Source: a virus. Taken from it: a DNA stretch of 39,503 bases. The translations under genes were made by a program, and so were the position numbers. Positions 26,223 through 32,767 of the stretch are shown in pieces (the stretch's first letter is position 1; each line of letters begins with the position of its first letter). Where the stretch lies: the IMG/VR virus record IMGVR_UViG_3300025141_000263, positions 1 to 39,503 of that record, one strand, 5' to 3'. The notes below the pieces were generated by a model, which did no database searches, had not been told where the DNA came from, and saw only the letters and a program-made list of their open reading frames with translations.

Positions 26223-28145
26223 TTAACTCCAATTATCTATATCCATATTACTAGGTTCATACCCAGAAAAACTAGGATTATAATCATATCCTAATTCTGC
26301 AAATCTTTCTTTTTGCATTCTTCTTATAGCTCTCATTGGAAACCAACTAGCCATAACTATGTCTGTTTTTGTACCTACTGTTTTGCTTTTGTTTCTAGCA
26401 GAACTGAAATATACTAACTGACTTGTATATAAGTTTACCTTTTCTTGGGCTTCAAATCCAAGATATGGCAAAGAAATATTTTGTTCTTGAAACATTGGTC
26501 GCATAGCTGTAACACCATACATAGGGTCAAATTTATTTTTATGTGTTTCGTGACCTTCTAAAAATATACCATGACCTGATGCAAACTCTCTTATGCTTTT
26601 ATCTTGTCGTATTGCTTTTTGAAATCCATTCTCTTCTATAACCCAGTGTGATAAGTTATACTTCATCCACCATTCTTTTATTATTTCTAATGCTTGTGGA
26701 ATACCGCCACCAAGGTTGTTGTTCATGTCTACCATGTGTAATTTATTTTCTACAGGTTCGTATGCCCATAAGAATGCTGCTTGATAACCTGTAGATGCAG
26801 GGTCTAATCCTGCAATAAGTCTTGTACCATGTGGTACATTACCAATATCTCTTTTTTGATTACGACATGCTTCTATCTCTTCTCTATCAAATAAAGCTAG
26901 ACCATCAGGCATAGCAACATTTAGATAAACCATTTCGTATATAGCCCTACCACCTGTAGTTTCTGCTGCTCTCTTTCTATCCATTAACCACTTGTAAGTT
27001 CTTTTACCAGACCACAACATACAATCTACATGTTCTTCTTCTTCCCAATCTGTTTTATTACATCCACTATCGTGTGCTTCTTCTACAATAGTTTTCCAAG
27101 ATTCGTTATCAACTAGGTGTGAATAAAGGTCATCATAATGTTGTCTTGAACCAATAACAATCATGGCTGTATGTTCCTCTTTACGACTTGATAGTGTAGT
27201 AGTCCACCAGTTTCTTGTGTTTTCTCTTGATGCAGGTTGCATTGTAGAACTGTGGTCTTCAATGTCATCTCCAATAATTATGTCACAGTCTCTTGATAGA
27301 ATCTTACCACCACGACCTATACCTACCATTGTAGGTGATTTAATACCTGTGACTGTTCTAGTACCTACAGTAAACTCTGTAGATGACCAAGCCTTACCAC
27401 TTCTGTTTTGTGGTTTAAATTTTGGTCCTGGTCCACATATCTCTTCTATTAATAATTCATTATTTTCTAGTTGGTCCATAACAGAGCTAACAGAGTTCTT
27501 AGCTATGTCTTCATTACCACCTACCCACAAAATTCTTACATTTGGATTTTGTGTAATCAGCCAAACAACAAAGTGTATAAGTAAATCTGTTTTACCATGT
27601 CTAGGTGGTGACAGTATCATTTGTTGTTCACCATTATCTATAGAAGATAATATTGATTTTATCCATCTAGTATGAAACTCTGGTGTGTCATAAGGTACAC
27701 CTTGTTCTGTTTGAAAATATCTATTTCTAAATTCTTTAAAATGTTCTATTGTTTGTTCTGACTCTACTGGTGACCAAGATTCTTGTAGTTTTTCATTTTC
27801 TAAATCTTCTAAGAAAGCATTGTAAGCCATAGATACAGAGGCAATAGATACATCTAAAACTTTTGCTACATCTGATAATGTCATTTTTTTTATAAGTATT
27901 TCATTACCAAGACCAGACTCTTTCAAATCATCATAGACTTTACCTCTACGAGTCTGTACATTTTTTTTACTAGGTATATTTAAAACATCTTCTTCTTGTG
28001 TCCACTCAACACCTTTTTTCTTTGCTCTTTTCTTTTGTGTGTTGATTCTGTTACGACATCTTTCACTACAAAACTTTCTAGCTTTGGGTGGTAATACTTT
28101 ATGACAACCTGCTGCATAACATAGCTTTTTATCTGTTGTAGCCAT
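26223..28145 (-). CDS. terL: Terminase large subunit with N-terminal zinc finger and HTH
   Basis: 640 residues. ATPase: SPPRHGKTD (179-187) is the Walker A loop and DIIIGDDIED (288-297) is Walker B. Nuclease (RNase H fold): LDPASTG with D448, EENG with E504/E505, and KTDIVMAS with D596. N-terminal to these is a four-Cys zinc motif (C9, C14, C26, C30) in a basic region, and an HTH-like segment (about 89-111, LSDVAKVLDVSIASVSMAY). TerL usually lacks such domains, and no separate small terminase is visible, so DNA recognition may be built in. The motor cuts and packages the genome into the portal. Confidence 0.92.
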   Translation of the reverse strand: MATTDKKLCYAAGCHKVLPPKARKFCSERCRNRINTQKKRAKKKGVEWTQEEDVLNIPSKKNVQTRRGKVYDDLKESGLGNEILIKKMTLSDVAKVLDVSIASVSMAYNAFLEDLENEKLQESWSPVESEQTIEHFKEFRNRYFQTEQGVPYDTPEFHTRWIKSILSSIDNGEQQMILSPPRHGKTDLLIHFVVWLITQNPNVRILWVGGNEDIAKNSVSSVMDQLENNELLIEEICGPGPKFKPQNRSGKAWSSTEFTVGTRTVTGIKSPTMVGIGRGGKILSRDCDIIIGDDIEDHSSTMQPASRENTRNWWTTTLSSRKEEHTAMIVIGSRQHYDDLYSHLVDNESWKTIVEEAHDSGCNKTDWEEEEHVDCMLWSGKRTYKWLMDRKRAAETTGGRAIYEMVYLNVAMPDGLALFDREEIEACRNQKRDIGNVPHGTRLIAGLDPASTGYQAAFLWAYEPVENKLHMVDMNNNLGGGIPQALEIIKEWWMKYNLSHWVIEENGFQKAIRQDKSIREFASGHGIFLEGHETHKNKFDPMYGVTAMRPMFQEQNISLPYLGFEAQEKVNLYTSQLVYFSSARNKSKTVGTKTDIVMASWFPMRAIRRMQKERFAELGYDYNPSFSGYEPSNMDIDNWS

Positions 28146-28285
28146 TACACTTTTTATTTTGACACTTCATCTTATCCTTTGGCTGTAATACCACCCCACA
28201 CTTAGGACATGGTATCTTCAAACTATTTTTTGCTAATTCTTTTACTTGGGTATCTTTTTTTCTTACCCTTTTTGCTCATTGGCAT
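28129..28285 (-). pseudogene. Zinc-ribbon miniprotein interrupted at a seven-A run
   Basis: A good site (AGGAG, 6-base gap) precedes ATG at complement(28283..28285). That frame (MPMSKKGKKK...) stops after 20 codons at complement(28223..28225). After the run of seven A's (28255..28261), another frame encodes KELAKNSLKIPCPKCGVV then KCQNKKC and ends at complement(28129..28131), 17 bases inside terL. This is a clear zinc ribbon (CPKC and CQNKKC). One fewer A, or a +1 shift, joins the parts into about 50 residues. It may be a sequencing indel, a broken gene or programmed frameshifting; a TTG at complement(28219..28221) could also start the ribbon alone. Confidence 0.55.
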
Positions 28286-28319
28286 TAGCTACTCCTATTG
28301 TTGCTTATTCATCACTATA

Positions 28320-28345
28320 ACACAAAACTCCACCGAAGTGGAGTT
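28320..28345 (-). terminator. UUCG-tetraloop terminator-like hairpin in the late leader
   Basis: Minus strand: AACTCCAC, loop TTCG, GTGGAGTT, then TTTGTG. The stem is 8 bp and perfect, closed as C(UUCG)G, and the U-rich tail follows at once. It lies between the predicted late promoters and the terminase operon, so it could stop late transcription until an antiterminator acts. Confidence 0.65.
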
Positions 28346-28442
28346 CTGCTTGTATCAGTGTCCAAACTGTTACTTATGAAAAAAAAATATATCAGAAATC
28401 ACTTAACTACAAAGTCTTGCGAAAGCTGCTTTCTTTTTTTCC

Positions 28443-28480
28443 TCGTGTACCTCTACACGACACCTAAGATTTTCTTAGGT
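28443..28480 (-). ncRNA. Two adjacent hairpins separated by one nucleotide
   Basis: Minus-sense RNA: ACCUAAGA-AAA-UCUUAGGU (28462..28480), a single G (28461), then UCGUGUA-GAGG-UACACGA (28443..28460). Both stems are perfect (8 and 7 bp). Two stem-loops with a one-base spacer just after a promoter is the layout of HK022 put RNA antiterminators. The sequence is not conserved with HK022; the comparison concerns layout only. Confidence 0.5.
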
Positions 28481-28486
28481 AAAAAC

Positions 28487-28516
28487 ATTATAATAAAATA
28501 ATTTATTTAGTGGTAA
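28487..28516 (-). promoter_or_regulatory. Candidate leftward late promoter, proximal
   Basis: Minus strand TTACCA (28511..28516), 18 bases, TATAAT (28487..28492). The -10 is perfect and the -35 matches 4 of 6. Transcription would start near 28480, at the first base of the tandem hairpins. The AT-rich setting means a chance -10 match is possible. Confidence 0.4.
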
Positions 28517-28543
28517 AAAAAATTTTTTCTTGACAGTAGTACT

Positions 28544-28561
28544 GCCTCACTTGCGTGAGGC
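28544..28561 (-). ncRNA. GNRA hairpin in the late leader
   Basis: Minus-sense GCCUCAC-GCAA-GUGAGGC: a perfect 7-bp stem with a GCAA (GNRA) tetraloop. Flanking bases GTAC/GTAC can extend it on both sides. The tetraloop identity supports the minus strand as the RNA sense. It lies in the leader of the distal late promoter. Confidence 0.5.
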
Positions 28562-28577
28562 GTGTACCACACAAACA

Positions 28578-28644
28578 AAGAAAGGAGGGCTATGAAGATT
28601 GTCTAAGCAACCAGAAGGTTGGATAAAGACTTCATGCCTTTCTT
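28578..28644 (-). ncRNA. Branched or stacked RNA element at the start of the late leader
   Basis: Outer arms AAGAAAGG (28578..28585) and CCTTTCTT (28637..28644), then ATGAAG/CTTCAT (28592..28597 with 28630..28635), and an apical CAACC/GGTTG hairpin (28608..28621) form a long interrupted helix of about 67 nt. It begins 4 bases from the start expected of the promoter at 28655. On the plus strand it contains AAGGAGG followed by a four-codon minigene (ATG at 28592), so the plus sense is an alternative. Confidence 0.45.
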
Positions 28645-28654
28645 GAATACAAAA

Positions 28655-28681
28655 AGTATACCACATATTGTTTATAATCAA
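28655..28681 (-). promoter_or_regulatory. Candidate leftward late promoter, distal, extended -10
   Basis: Minus strand TTGATT (28676..28681), 15 bases, TATACT (28655..28660) preceded by TGG. This copies the design of the capsid promoter at 10012..10038 (TTGCAT, 15 bases, TGA-TATAAT). The same unusual 15-base spacing with an extended -10 in two gene-free places supports both. Confidence 0.5.
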
Positions 28682-28689
28682 GGAAATCT

Positions 28690-28755
28690 ATGGGGTTTCT
28701 GCTTTGATTGCTCGTAGGCGAAAGGAGGAAACTCCTACTACTACAAAAACCCCAT
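28690..28755 (+). ncRNA. Second structured element with GAAA tetraloop
   Basis: Perfect 9-bp outer arms ATGGGGTTT (28690..28698) and AAACCCCAT (28747..28755). Inside, GGAG-GAAA-CTCC (28724..28735), or GTAGG/CCTAC (28714..28718 with 28734..28738), form a smaller stem. The GNRA loop GAAA is on the plus strand. It could be a small RNA, a cis element or a DNA-level site such as a packaging or origin structure. No clear plus-strand promoter was found. Confidence 0.4.
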
Positions 28756-29039
28756 TAGACAAATACTAGCATTTAAAGTGAAAGGTGTTATAGTAAGAAA
28801 ACAAGCAAGGAGTCCTTCCTGCTTTAAGAAAAGGATTCTTGACCATACTTCATTAATTAAGTGGATTAGCAGGACCATGATAACTAGCGTAATAGGCTAT
28901 TACTTCACATATTTAAATGTTCACTATATAGTTCATTCTGGTTTTTGGGAGGGAGTGACACAGGGTTAGCACCACTACTTAACAGTAAAGATAGATAAAT
29001 TTTTATAAAACCTTTTTTATTAGTGAAATATACTCTATT

Positions 29040-29080
29040 TAGTACACCACTACATGTAGTACCACTATATATAGTACACC
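29040..29080. promoter_or_regulatory. Tandem 12-bp palindromes, candidate operators
   Basis: ACTACATGTAGT (29049..29060) and ACTATATATAGT (29064..29075) are perfect palindromes with centres 15 bp apart, embedded in three TAGTAC(A)CC repeats (29040, 29057, 29072). A third, near-perfect copy, ACTATATGTAGT, lies at 30240..30251 upstream of the next early operon. The shared form ACTAYATRTAGT suggests a dimeric regulator different from whatever reads GTTTAAAC. Confidence 0.5.
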
Positions 29081-29117
29081 CTTTAACAGCATATCTTTTG
29101 AGGGTACACATCACATC

Positions 29118-29158
29118 ACAAGGGGGTCAACATTAAACCCCCCCTAATTAACCCTTGT
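29118..29158. other. Overlapping alternative stems before a TATAAT box
   Basis: ACAAGGG (29118..29124) pairs perfectly with CCCTTGT (29152..29158), while AGGGGGT (29121..29127) can pair with ACCCCC (29137..29142). The two stems exclude each other. A plus-strand TATAAT follows at 29161..29166 but has no fitting -35. The element may act as DNA (origin or operator) or in a longer transcript. Confidence 0.35.
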
Positions 29159-29213
29159 CGTATAATATACATTATGTTGCATTCCCAATAAACACTGGGC
29201 TAAACCTATCAAA

Positions 29214-29250
29214 CATTGACCTCACTTTATGACCATATGAGGTGACAATG
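29214..29250. repeat. Inverted repeat near the early region
   Basis: CATTGACCTCA (29214..29224) is mirrored by TGAGGTGACAATG (29238..29250), 11 paired bases with a 2-base bulge and a 13-base loop. It lies 6 bases before the first GTTTAAAC site of the early region (29257). Possible operator or leader hairpin. Confidence 0.4.
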
Positions 29251-29364
29251 TACCTCGTTTAAACACTTACAAGAAGGGGATAGCCTGTTAATAAATTTCT
29301 CAAATAAATACATTGTTTAAACTGGATATGGTGTACACTGGTATTAACAAACAGAGGAGAAACA

Positions 29365-30087
29365 ATGAAACAATTAGAGGCTAAAAACCCAGTACATATA
29401 GAACACTTAGAAAAAAGTGAGCTAAAGCCAGAAGCATACTTACAAAAGTTTGGTGAGTACATTTTGGAAATTGGAAACGCTACTAATTATGGTGACAAAG
29501 CTAATGCTGGAAAAGGTATCCAGATTCACATTAGTGACACCAGAGGAAGAAAGAGAGTAACCAATTCTAATGGAGGGTCACACGCTATTGGCTTGTGCTA
29601 TCCAACTGGATGGGCTTCCGATTCATACAGAAAGATAGAGATAGATAGAGAAACAAGCAATACTTATGATGCTCTAGCAATAGTAGCCCATGAGGTCGCA
29701 CATTCTTTATGTGATGAGAGTGAAGGTCATAAAGGTAACTTTCCATTATTGGTCTTTGATGCGTTTAAACTAGGAGGAATTGCAACAGCAACCCAAGCTA
29801 CAACAGAGTTTAAACAACTCATTGAAAATTGGTTAGTGCAAAATGGTACTTACCCTCATGTAGCTTTTACCGATAGAGGTAGAAAACAAACTACAAGAAT
29901 GGTAAAGATTGCTTGTATTGATATGGGTTGCGGAGGTGCAACTAGAGCAAGTCTAAAGCAAGGCTTCGGCACAATCTTTAGACTATCTTCGGCGGTAGTG
30001 TTTAAACAAGCCGATAGAATTTGTTGCCCAGTCTGTATGGGAGATGTATCAATAGAATCGGAGGTCACACAAGATATATACCAATAA
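29365..30087 (+). CDS. SprT-like zinc metalloprotein
   Basis: 240 residues. AHEVAH (108-113) is an HExxH zinc-protease motif, with EGHKGNF (H122) as a likely third ligand, as in SprT/Spartan-type domains. C184, C189, C220/C221 and C224 (CCPVCMG) may form a C-terminal zinc ribbon, also typical of SprT proteins. Eukaryotic Spartan cleaves DNA-protein crosslinks; in phages the substrate is unknown. It is the first early gene, is followed by a strong terminator, and carries three GTTTAAAC sites in its coding region. Ribosome-binding site GAGGAGA is 5 bases before the ATG. Confidence 0.75.
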   Translation: MKQLEAKNPVHIEHLEKSELKPEAYLQKFGEYILEIGNATNYGDKANAGKGIQIHISDTRGRKRVTNSNGGSHAIGLCYPTGWASDSYRKIEIDRETSNTYDALAIVAHEVAHSLCDESEGHKGNFPLLVFDAFKLGGIATATQATTEFKQLIENWLVQNGTYPHVAFTDRGRKQTTRMVKIACIDMGCGGATRASLKQGFGTIFRLSSAVVFKQADRICCPVCMGDVSIESEVTQDIYQ

Positions 30088-30110
30088 ATAAATCCCCCTA
30101 ACGAACAAAG

Positions 30111-30133
30111 AACCCTCTTCGGAGGGTTTTTTG
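30111..30133 (+). terminator. Strong intrinsic terminator
   Basis: ACCCTC-TTCG-GAGGGT stem (6-7 bp, UUCG loop) followed by TTTTTGTTT. It lies 24 bases after the SprT-like gene and separates it from the rest of the early genes. Confidence 0.9.
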
Positions 30134-30239
30134 TTTACCCTCTATTTGCACGATAGAAGCGTTTTAAGAGCAGGTTATTCATTAGGCTATTGTCTACCAG
30201 AGTTGTCATATAAAGCCCATACAGAGCCAATAAGGACAT

Positions 30240-30321
30240 ACTATATGTAGTGGTATCTAAATTTTTGTGACCATGTTTAAACAGGTGTTGTCTTGTCAAG
30301 GATATTTTTAGATTATATGTA
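30240..30321 (+). promoter_or_regulatory. Early promoter with two upstream operator-like sites
   Basis: TTGTCT (30288..30293), 17 bases, GATTAT (30311..30316); the overlapping pair TTGTCA (30293..30298) and TATGTA (30316..30321) is also possible. GTTTAAAC (30275..30282) ends 5 bases before the -35, and ACTATATGTAGT (30240..30251) is farther upstream. A terminator lies upstream and a gene starts about 65 bases downstream, so a promoter is needed here. Confidence 0.5.
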
Positions 30322-30385
30322 AATAGTTGTTTGCATAAATCTAATAGATGGTAAGGTTAGTAGTAACAAACAAGAAAGAAAGATT

Positions 30386-30691
30386 ATGAATCAGATAAAA
30401 GAATTTCAAGGACATGTTAATCAGTCTTTGATGGATGCAGGTAAACATAAAGATGAAGACTATCTTAAAATTATGGGTGATTTGTTTAAACAAGGTAACC
30501 TAAATCTTGAACAGGTCTTTAATTTTATGGCAACACTTGCAAAAAATAAAAAGAAAAAAGTATATGTTGATTTCTTAGACAAGAATGATGACATAAAAAC
30601 AAATCTAAAAGACACAGTGGATTATGGTTGGGTCACAAAAGATGGTGAGTTAACCGAACACTGTTTAAACAAACTAAAGGAGATGGAATAA
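30386..30691 (+). CDS. Hypothetical early protein
   Basis: 101 residues, Lys and Asp rich, helical at the start (QIKEFQGHVNQSLMDAGKHKDEDYLK), with a Lys run (KNKKKKVYVDFLDKNDD). It has two GTTTAAAC sites in different frames (LFKQ and CLNK). It overlaps the next gene by one base. Residues YVDFLDKNDD are echoed as YVDFLENPEG in the next protein, so the two may be distant paralogues. Function unknown. Confidence 0.65.
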   Translation: MNQIKEFQGHVNQSLMDAGKHKDEDYLKIMGDLFKQGNLNLEQVFNFMATLAKNKKKKVYVDFLDKNDDIKTNLKDTVDYGWVTKDGELTEHCLNKLKEME

Positions 30692-30990
30692 TGAGAGTTA
30701 ATCGCAAAGTATTAGAAGCATCTGTTGATGCACTTAATATGAGTATCAATAAAGAACAAACAATCTGGTATGTTGATTTCTTAGAGAACCCAGAAGGGGA
30801 ACTTAAATCAAGAAAGGGTATGTTTAAACTAGACATCAGTAATGGTGGCTATCAACTAACAAAAATTGTTAATGATGGTGGAGGAGAATCAGACCTAAGC
30901 CCAAGAATGACAGCAGGAGAGATGCACAAATTTCTTACAGGTTTATTTTTGGGAATACAATTACAAACAGAAAAGGAAGGGGTTGTTTAA
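30691..30990 (+). CDS. Hypothetical early protein, possible paralogue of the preceding one
   Basis: 99 residues. It contains WYVDFLENPEGELKSRKG, similar to the previous gene's segment, and a C-terminal amphipathic helix (MTAGEMHKFLTGLFLGIQLQ). Its TAA stop lies inside GTTTAAAC, which also sits between the ribosome-binding site (GGAAGGGG) and the ATG of the next gene. Function unknown. Confidence 0.65.
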   Translation: MRVNRKVLEASVDALNMSINKEQTIWYVDFLENPEGELKSRKGMFKLDISNGGYQLTKIVNDGGGESDLSPRMTAGEMHKFLTGLFLGIQLQTEKEGVV

Positions 30991-30993
30991 ACA

Positions 30994-31158
30994 ATGACAT
31001 TTAGTGGGCAAAAAGTAAAAATTAAATGTAAAGATTGTAAACAATCTAGGAAAGCAATAAAGCAATGGAGCTATAAATTCAAGGAATTTATATACAAATT
31101 GGAATATTGTTGGGGATGTTTTGAAAAACAATACAACAGAAAAAGGAAGGGTGTTTAA
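30994..31158 (+). CDS. 54-residue zinc-finger-like protein
   Basis: ATG three bases after the previous stop, stop within the next GTTTAAAC site. It has CKDC (residues 13-16) and CWGC (39-42), a four-Cys pattern fit for one zinc ion, in a very basic peptide (many Lys, Arg and Gln). This fits a small nucleic-acid-binding or host-takeover protein. No known family recognised. Confidence 0.65.
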   Translation: MTFSGQKVKIKCKDCKQSRKAIKQWSYKFKEFIYKLEYCWGCFEKQYNRKRKGV

Positions 31159-31161
31159 ACA

Positions 31162-31290
31162 ATGGAAGAAAAACTAAAACGACTTACAGAAATAATAGAA
31201 ATGGACTATTTGACTAATGGGGTTACAAAAAAAACAAATAAAAAAGAAGCTTTAAATTTAATAGATGAGATTGCAGAGGAGGTACTTTAA
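31162..31290 (+). CDS. 42-residue helical miniprotein
   Basis: ATG three bases after a stop within GTTTAAAC, with the GGAAGGG ribosome-binding site just upstream of the motif. The peptide is charged and helix-prone (MEEKLKRLTEIIEMDYL... LNLIDEIAEEVL). It ends in TAATG, overlapping the next ATG by one base. Function unknown. Confidence 0.6.
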   Translation: MEEKLKRLTEIIEMDYLTNGVTKKTNKKEALNLIDEIAEEVL

Positions 31291-31739
31291 TGGAAGGTGT
31301 TAAAGGTATAGATTTTTCCAACTGTTATTACGCAAACTTATCCAAGCTTTTGGACATGGAAGATAAGGACAGTCAAGACTGGGTGCTTGTACACGCAGTA
31401 AGGGAGATGTCTTTTGAAAGATGGGGAGGACACGCCTTCTTATTAAACAAAAAAACAAATATGATTTTAGATTTCTCTAATCAGAAACTATTAGAGGGAA
31501 CTAAAGAAGAACTGTTTGAACAATGGAACATCCAAGAGGATGGTGACAGAATGTATTTTGAATACACGAAGGAACAATGTTTAAACAAGGTAGCAGAACA
31601 CATGACTTATGGGTCATGGGATTTGCTATACGAAGACTGGATGAACAAGGAGTGGGGTAAATATATGAAAGAATATTTTATTCCTAACTTTCAACCAGTA
31701 CTAAACAAACAAAGAAAAGAAAAGGAAGGAGTTGTTTAA
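31290..31739 (+). CDS. Possible transglutaminase/papain-like early protein
   Basis: 149 residues. SNCYYANLSKLL (C12), WGGHAFLLN (H48) and MILDFSNQ (D61) have the order and setting of a Cys-His-Asp triad in phage proteins of the transglutaminase-like or papain-like fold ('CYxN...HAxx...xDxT'). Aromatic residues are abundant. If active it could cleave or crosslink a host protein. The stop codon is inside GTTTAAAC (31734). The call rests on three short motifs only. Confidence 0.5.
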   Translation: MEGVKGIDFSNCYYANLSKLLDMEDKDSQDWVLVHAVREMSFERWGGHAFLLNKKTNMILDFSNQKLLEGTKEELFEQWNIQEDGDRMYFEYTKEQCLNKVAEHMTYGSWDLLYEDWMNKEWGKYMKEYFIPNFQPVLNKQRKEKEGVV

Positions 31740-31742
31740 ACA

Positions 31743-32699
31743 ATGAACAACGAAATAAAAGAAACAATAACAAAAGGACAAGCCATGGATATTGCAGACA
31801 ACCAGAAATTTAATGAGGATGTCAAGGCAGTACGCATAGATGGTGACACACAAAATAATGCAAGAAGTGCATGGGAAGAAAATGATGCAGTCACACACGA
31901 CCCAAAGAAACAAGTTGACTTTGATGAGAAGTTAGACTTTGTTGATTTGAGAATTGATGGGATATATTCTTACAAGGAGGACTCGTTTAAACAAGGCTTC
32001 TATGTAACAGACCAAAGACATGGTCTAGGAATCAGTGTCAATGGATATGCAAGAGTGAATCACGAGGATAGAAGCAGAGGCACACAAGATGGGGGTTTCA
32101 GTATTTATTTTGATAATAAAGAACAAGTAATCGCTTTCGCAAACAAGTGCCTTGACATGCTTCTAATTGCAGAGGAGAGGAAAGCCCTTGATGAAAGATA
32201 CAAAGGTAATTGGAATGATGGGAAACACCCAGATATTTACAAGCACTTTCCAAGCATGATTGATAAAATCAAATGTGAAACTGGGAGGTACTACTGGGAT
32301 GCTAGTTTAAACAAGGCAGTAGAAATCACAGAAGATACAGACCAAGACATAATTGATTCACAATATTACAGGGATTGTGATGATGATGGAAACTTTGAGC
32401 CAGACTGGAAGAACGAAGAAGCAGAGGAGAAACTGTTAGGTCTTGAAGCAGGTATCAAATCTAACTGGGATGAAGAACACTATCAGGGAATCAACCTAGC
32501 AGAGATTCAAACTGGTGTTGGTGATGGATATAGAAGAGAAGGTATCTCACAACACAAAGGTAAAGACCCTAACGACAAGAGAAGAAAACAATGGACAACT
32601 AAATTCTACATGACAGATGGAACTGTAGAAATATTAGTAGGTCATTGGGAAATGACAAGTGCAGGTACTATCACAAGAAGAGAGTACAAAGAAAATTAA
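31743..32699 (+). CDS. Hypothetical early protein (318 aa)
   Basis: 318 residues, strongly acidic with many Asp, Glu, Asn and Trp. Sections such as DGIYSYKEDSFKQGFYVTDQRHGLGISV look beta-rich, while about 120-190 is helical. The C-terminus (KQWTTKFYMTDGTVEILVGHWEMTSAGTITRREYK) is another beta segment. It begins 3 bases after the previous stop at a GTTTAAAC site and contains two more copies. A hairpin follows its stop codon. No family recognised; an acidic early protein could be a DNA mimic, which is speculation. Confidence 0.7.
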   Translation: MNNEIKETITKGQAMDIADNQKFNEDVKAVRIDGDTQNNARSAWEENDAVTHDPKKQVDFDEKLDFVDLRIDGIYSYKEDSFKQGFYVTDQRHGLGISVNGYARVNHEDRSRGTQDGGFSIYFDNKEQVIAFANKCLDMLLIAEERKALDERYKGNWNDGKHPDIYKHFPSMIDKIKCETGRYYWDASLNKAVEITEDTDQDIIDSQYYRDCDDDGNFEPDWKNEEAEEKLLGLEAGIKSNWDEEHYQGINLAEIQTGVGDGYRREGISQHKGKDPNDKRRKQWTTKFYMTDGTVEILVGHWEMTSAGTITRREYKEN

Positions 32700-32709
32700 A
32701 AGAGGATAA

Positions 32710-32745
32710 CAAGGCAGGAGGATTCAGCCCATCCTCCTAACCTTG
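32710..32745 (+). terminator. Strong hairpin followed by GTTTAAAC
   Basis: CAAGGCAGGAGGAT pairs with ATCCTCCTAACCTTG (5 plus 8 bp around a small internal mismatch; loop 32724..32730). GTTTAAAC begins at 32745, its first G being the last base of the stem. No U-run follows, so simple Rho-independent termination is uncertain; the stem also hides a GGAGG sequence. Confidence 0.55.
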
Positions 32746-32767
32746 TTTAAACAAGAAAGGAAAAACA

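Larger units (their letters stand above)
28286..29364. promoter_or_regulatory. Divergent control region without a credible gene
   Basis: About 1.08 kb between the leftward late genes and the rightward early genes. Open frames here are short, lack ribosome-binding sites and have no protein-like pattern. The stretch holds strong hairpins, two candidate leftward promoters, tandem 12-bp palindromes, inverted repeats and two GTTTAAAC sites (29257 and 29315), each listed separately. It is the likely seat of the early/late switch and possibly of replication or packaging signals. Confidence 0.7.

Noticed and set aside
28421-28440. GAAAG-CTG-CTTTC followed by seven T's on the plus strand, terminator-like
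   Set aside because: The stem is only 5 bp with a 3-base loop, and no plus-strand transcript is expected to reach it.
28530-28535. Perfect TTGACA on the plus strand
   Set aside because: No -10 at any usual spacing; the next bases form a GNRA hairpin on the other strand.
28578-28755. tRNA genes in the control region
   Set aside because: Hairpins do not make a cloverleaf and no T-arm consensus is present.
28778-28969. Rightward 63-residue open frame
   Set aside because: No ribosome-binding site, unlikely composition, and it lies in the hairpin- and operator-rich control region.
28905-29114. Leftward 69-residue open frame
   Set aside because: It overlaps palindromic operators, has no ribosome-binding site and no protein-like pattern.
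29161-29166. TATAAT as the -10 of a main early promoter
   Set aside because: No acceptable -35 at 15-18 bp and no extended -10; kept only as a note in the feature at 29118.
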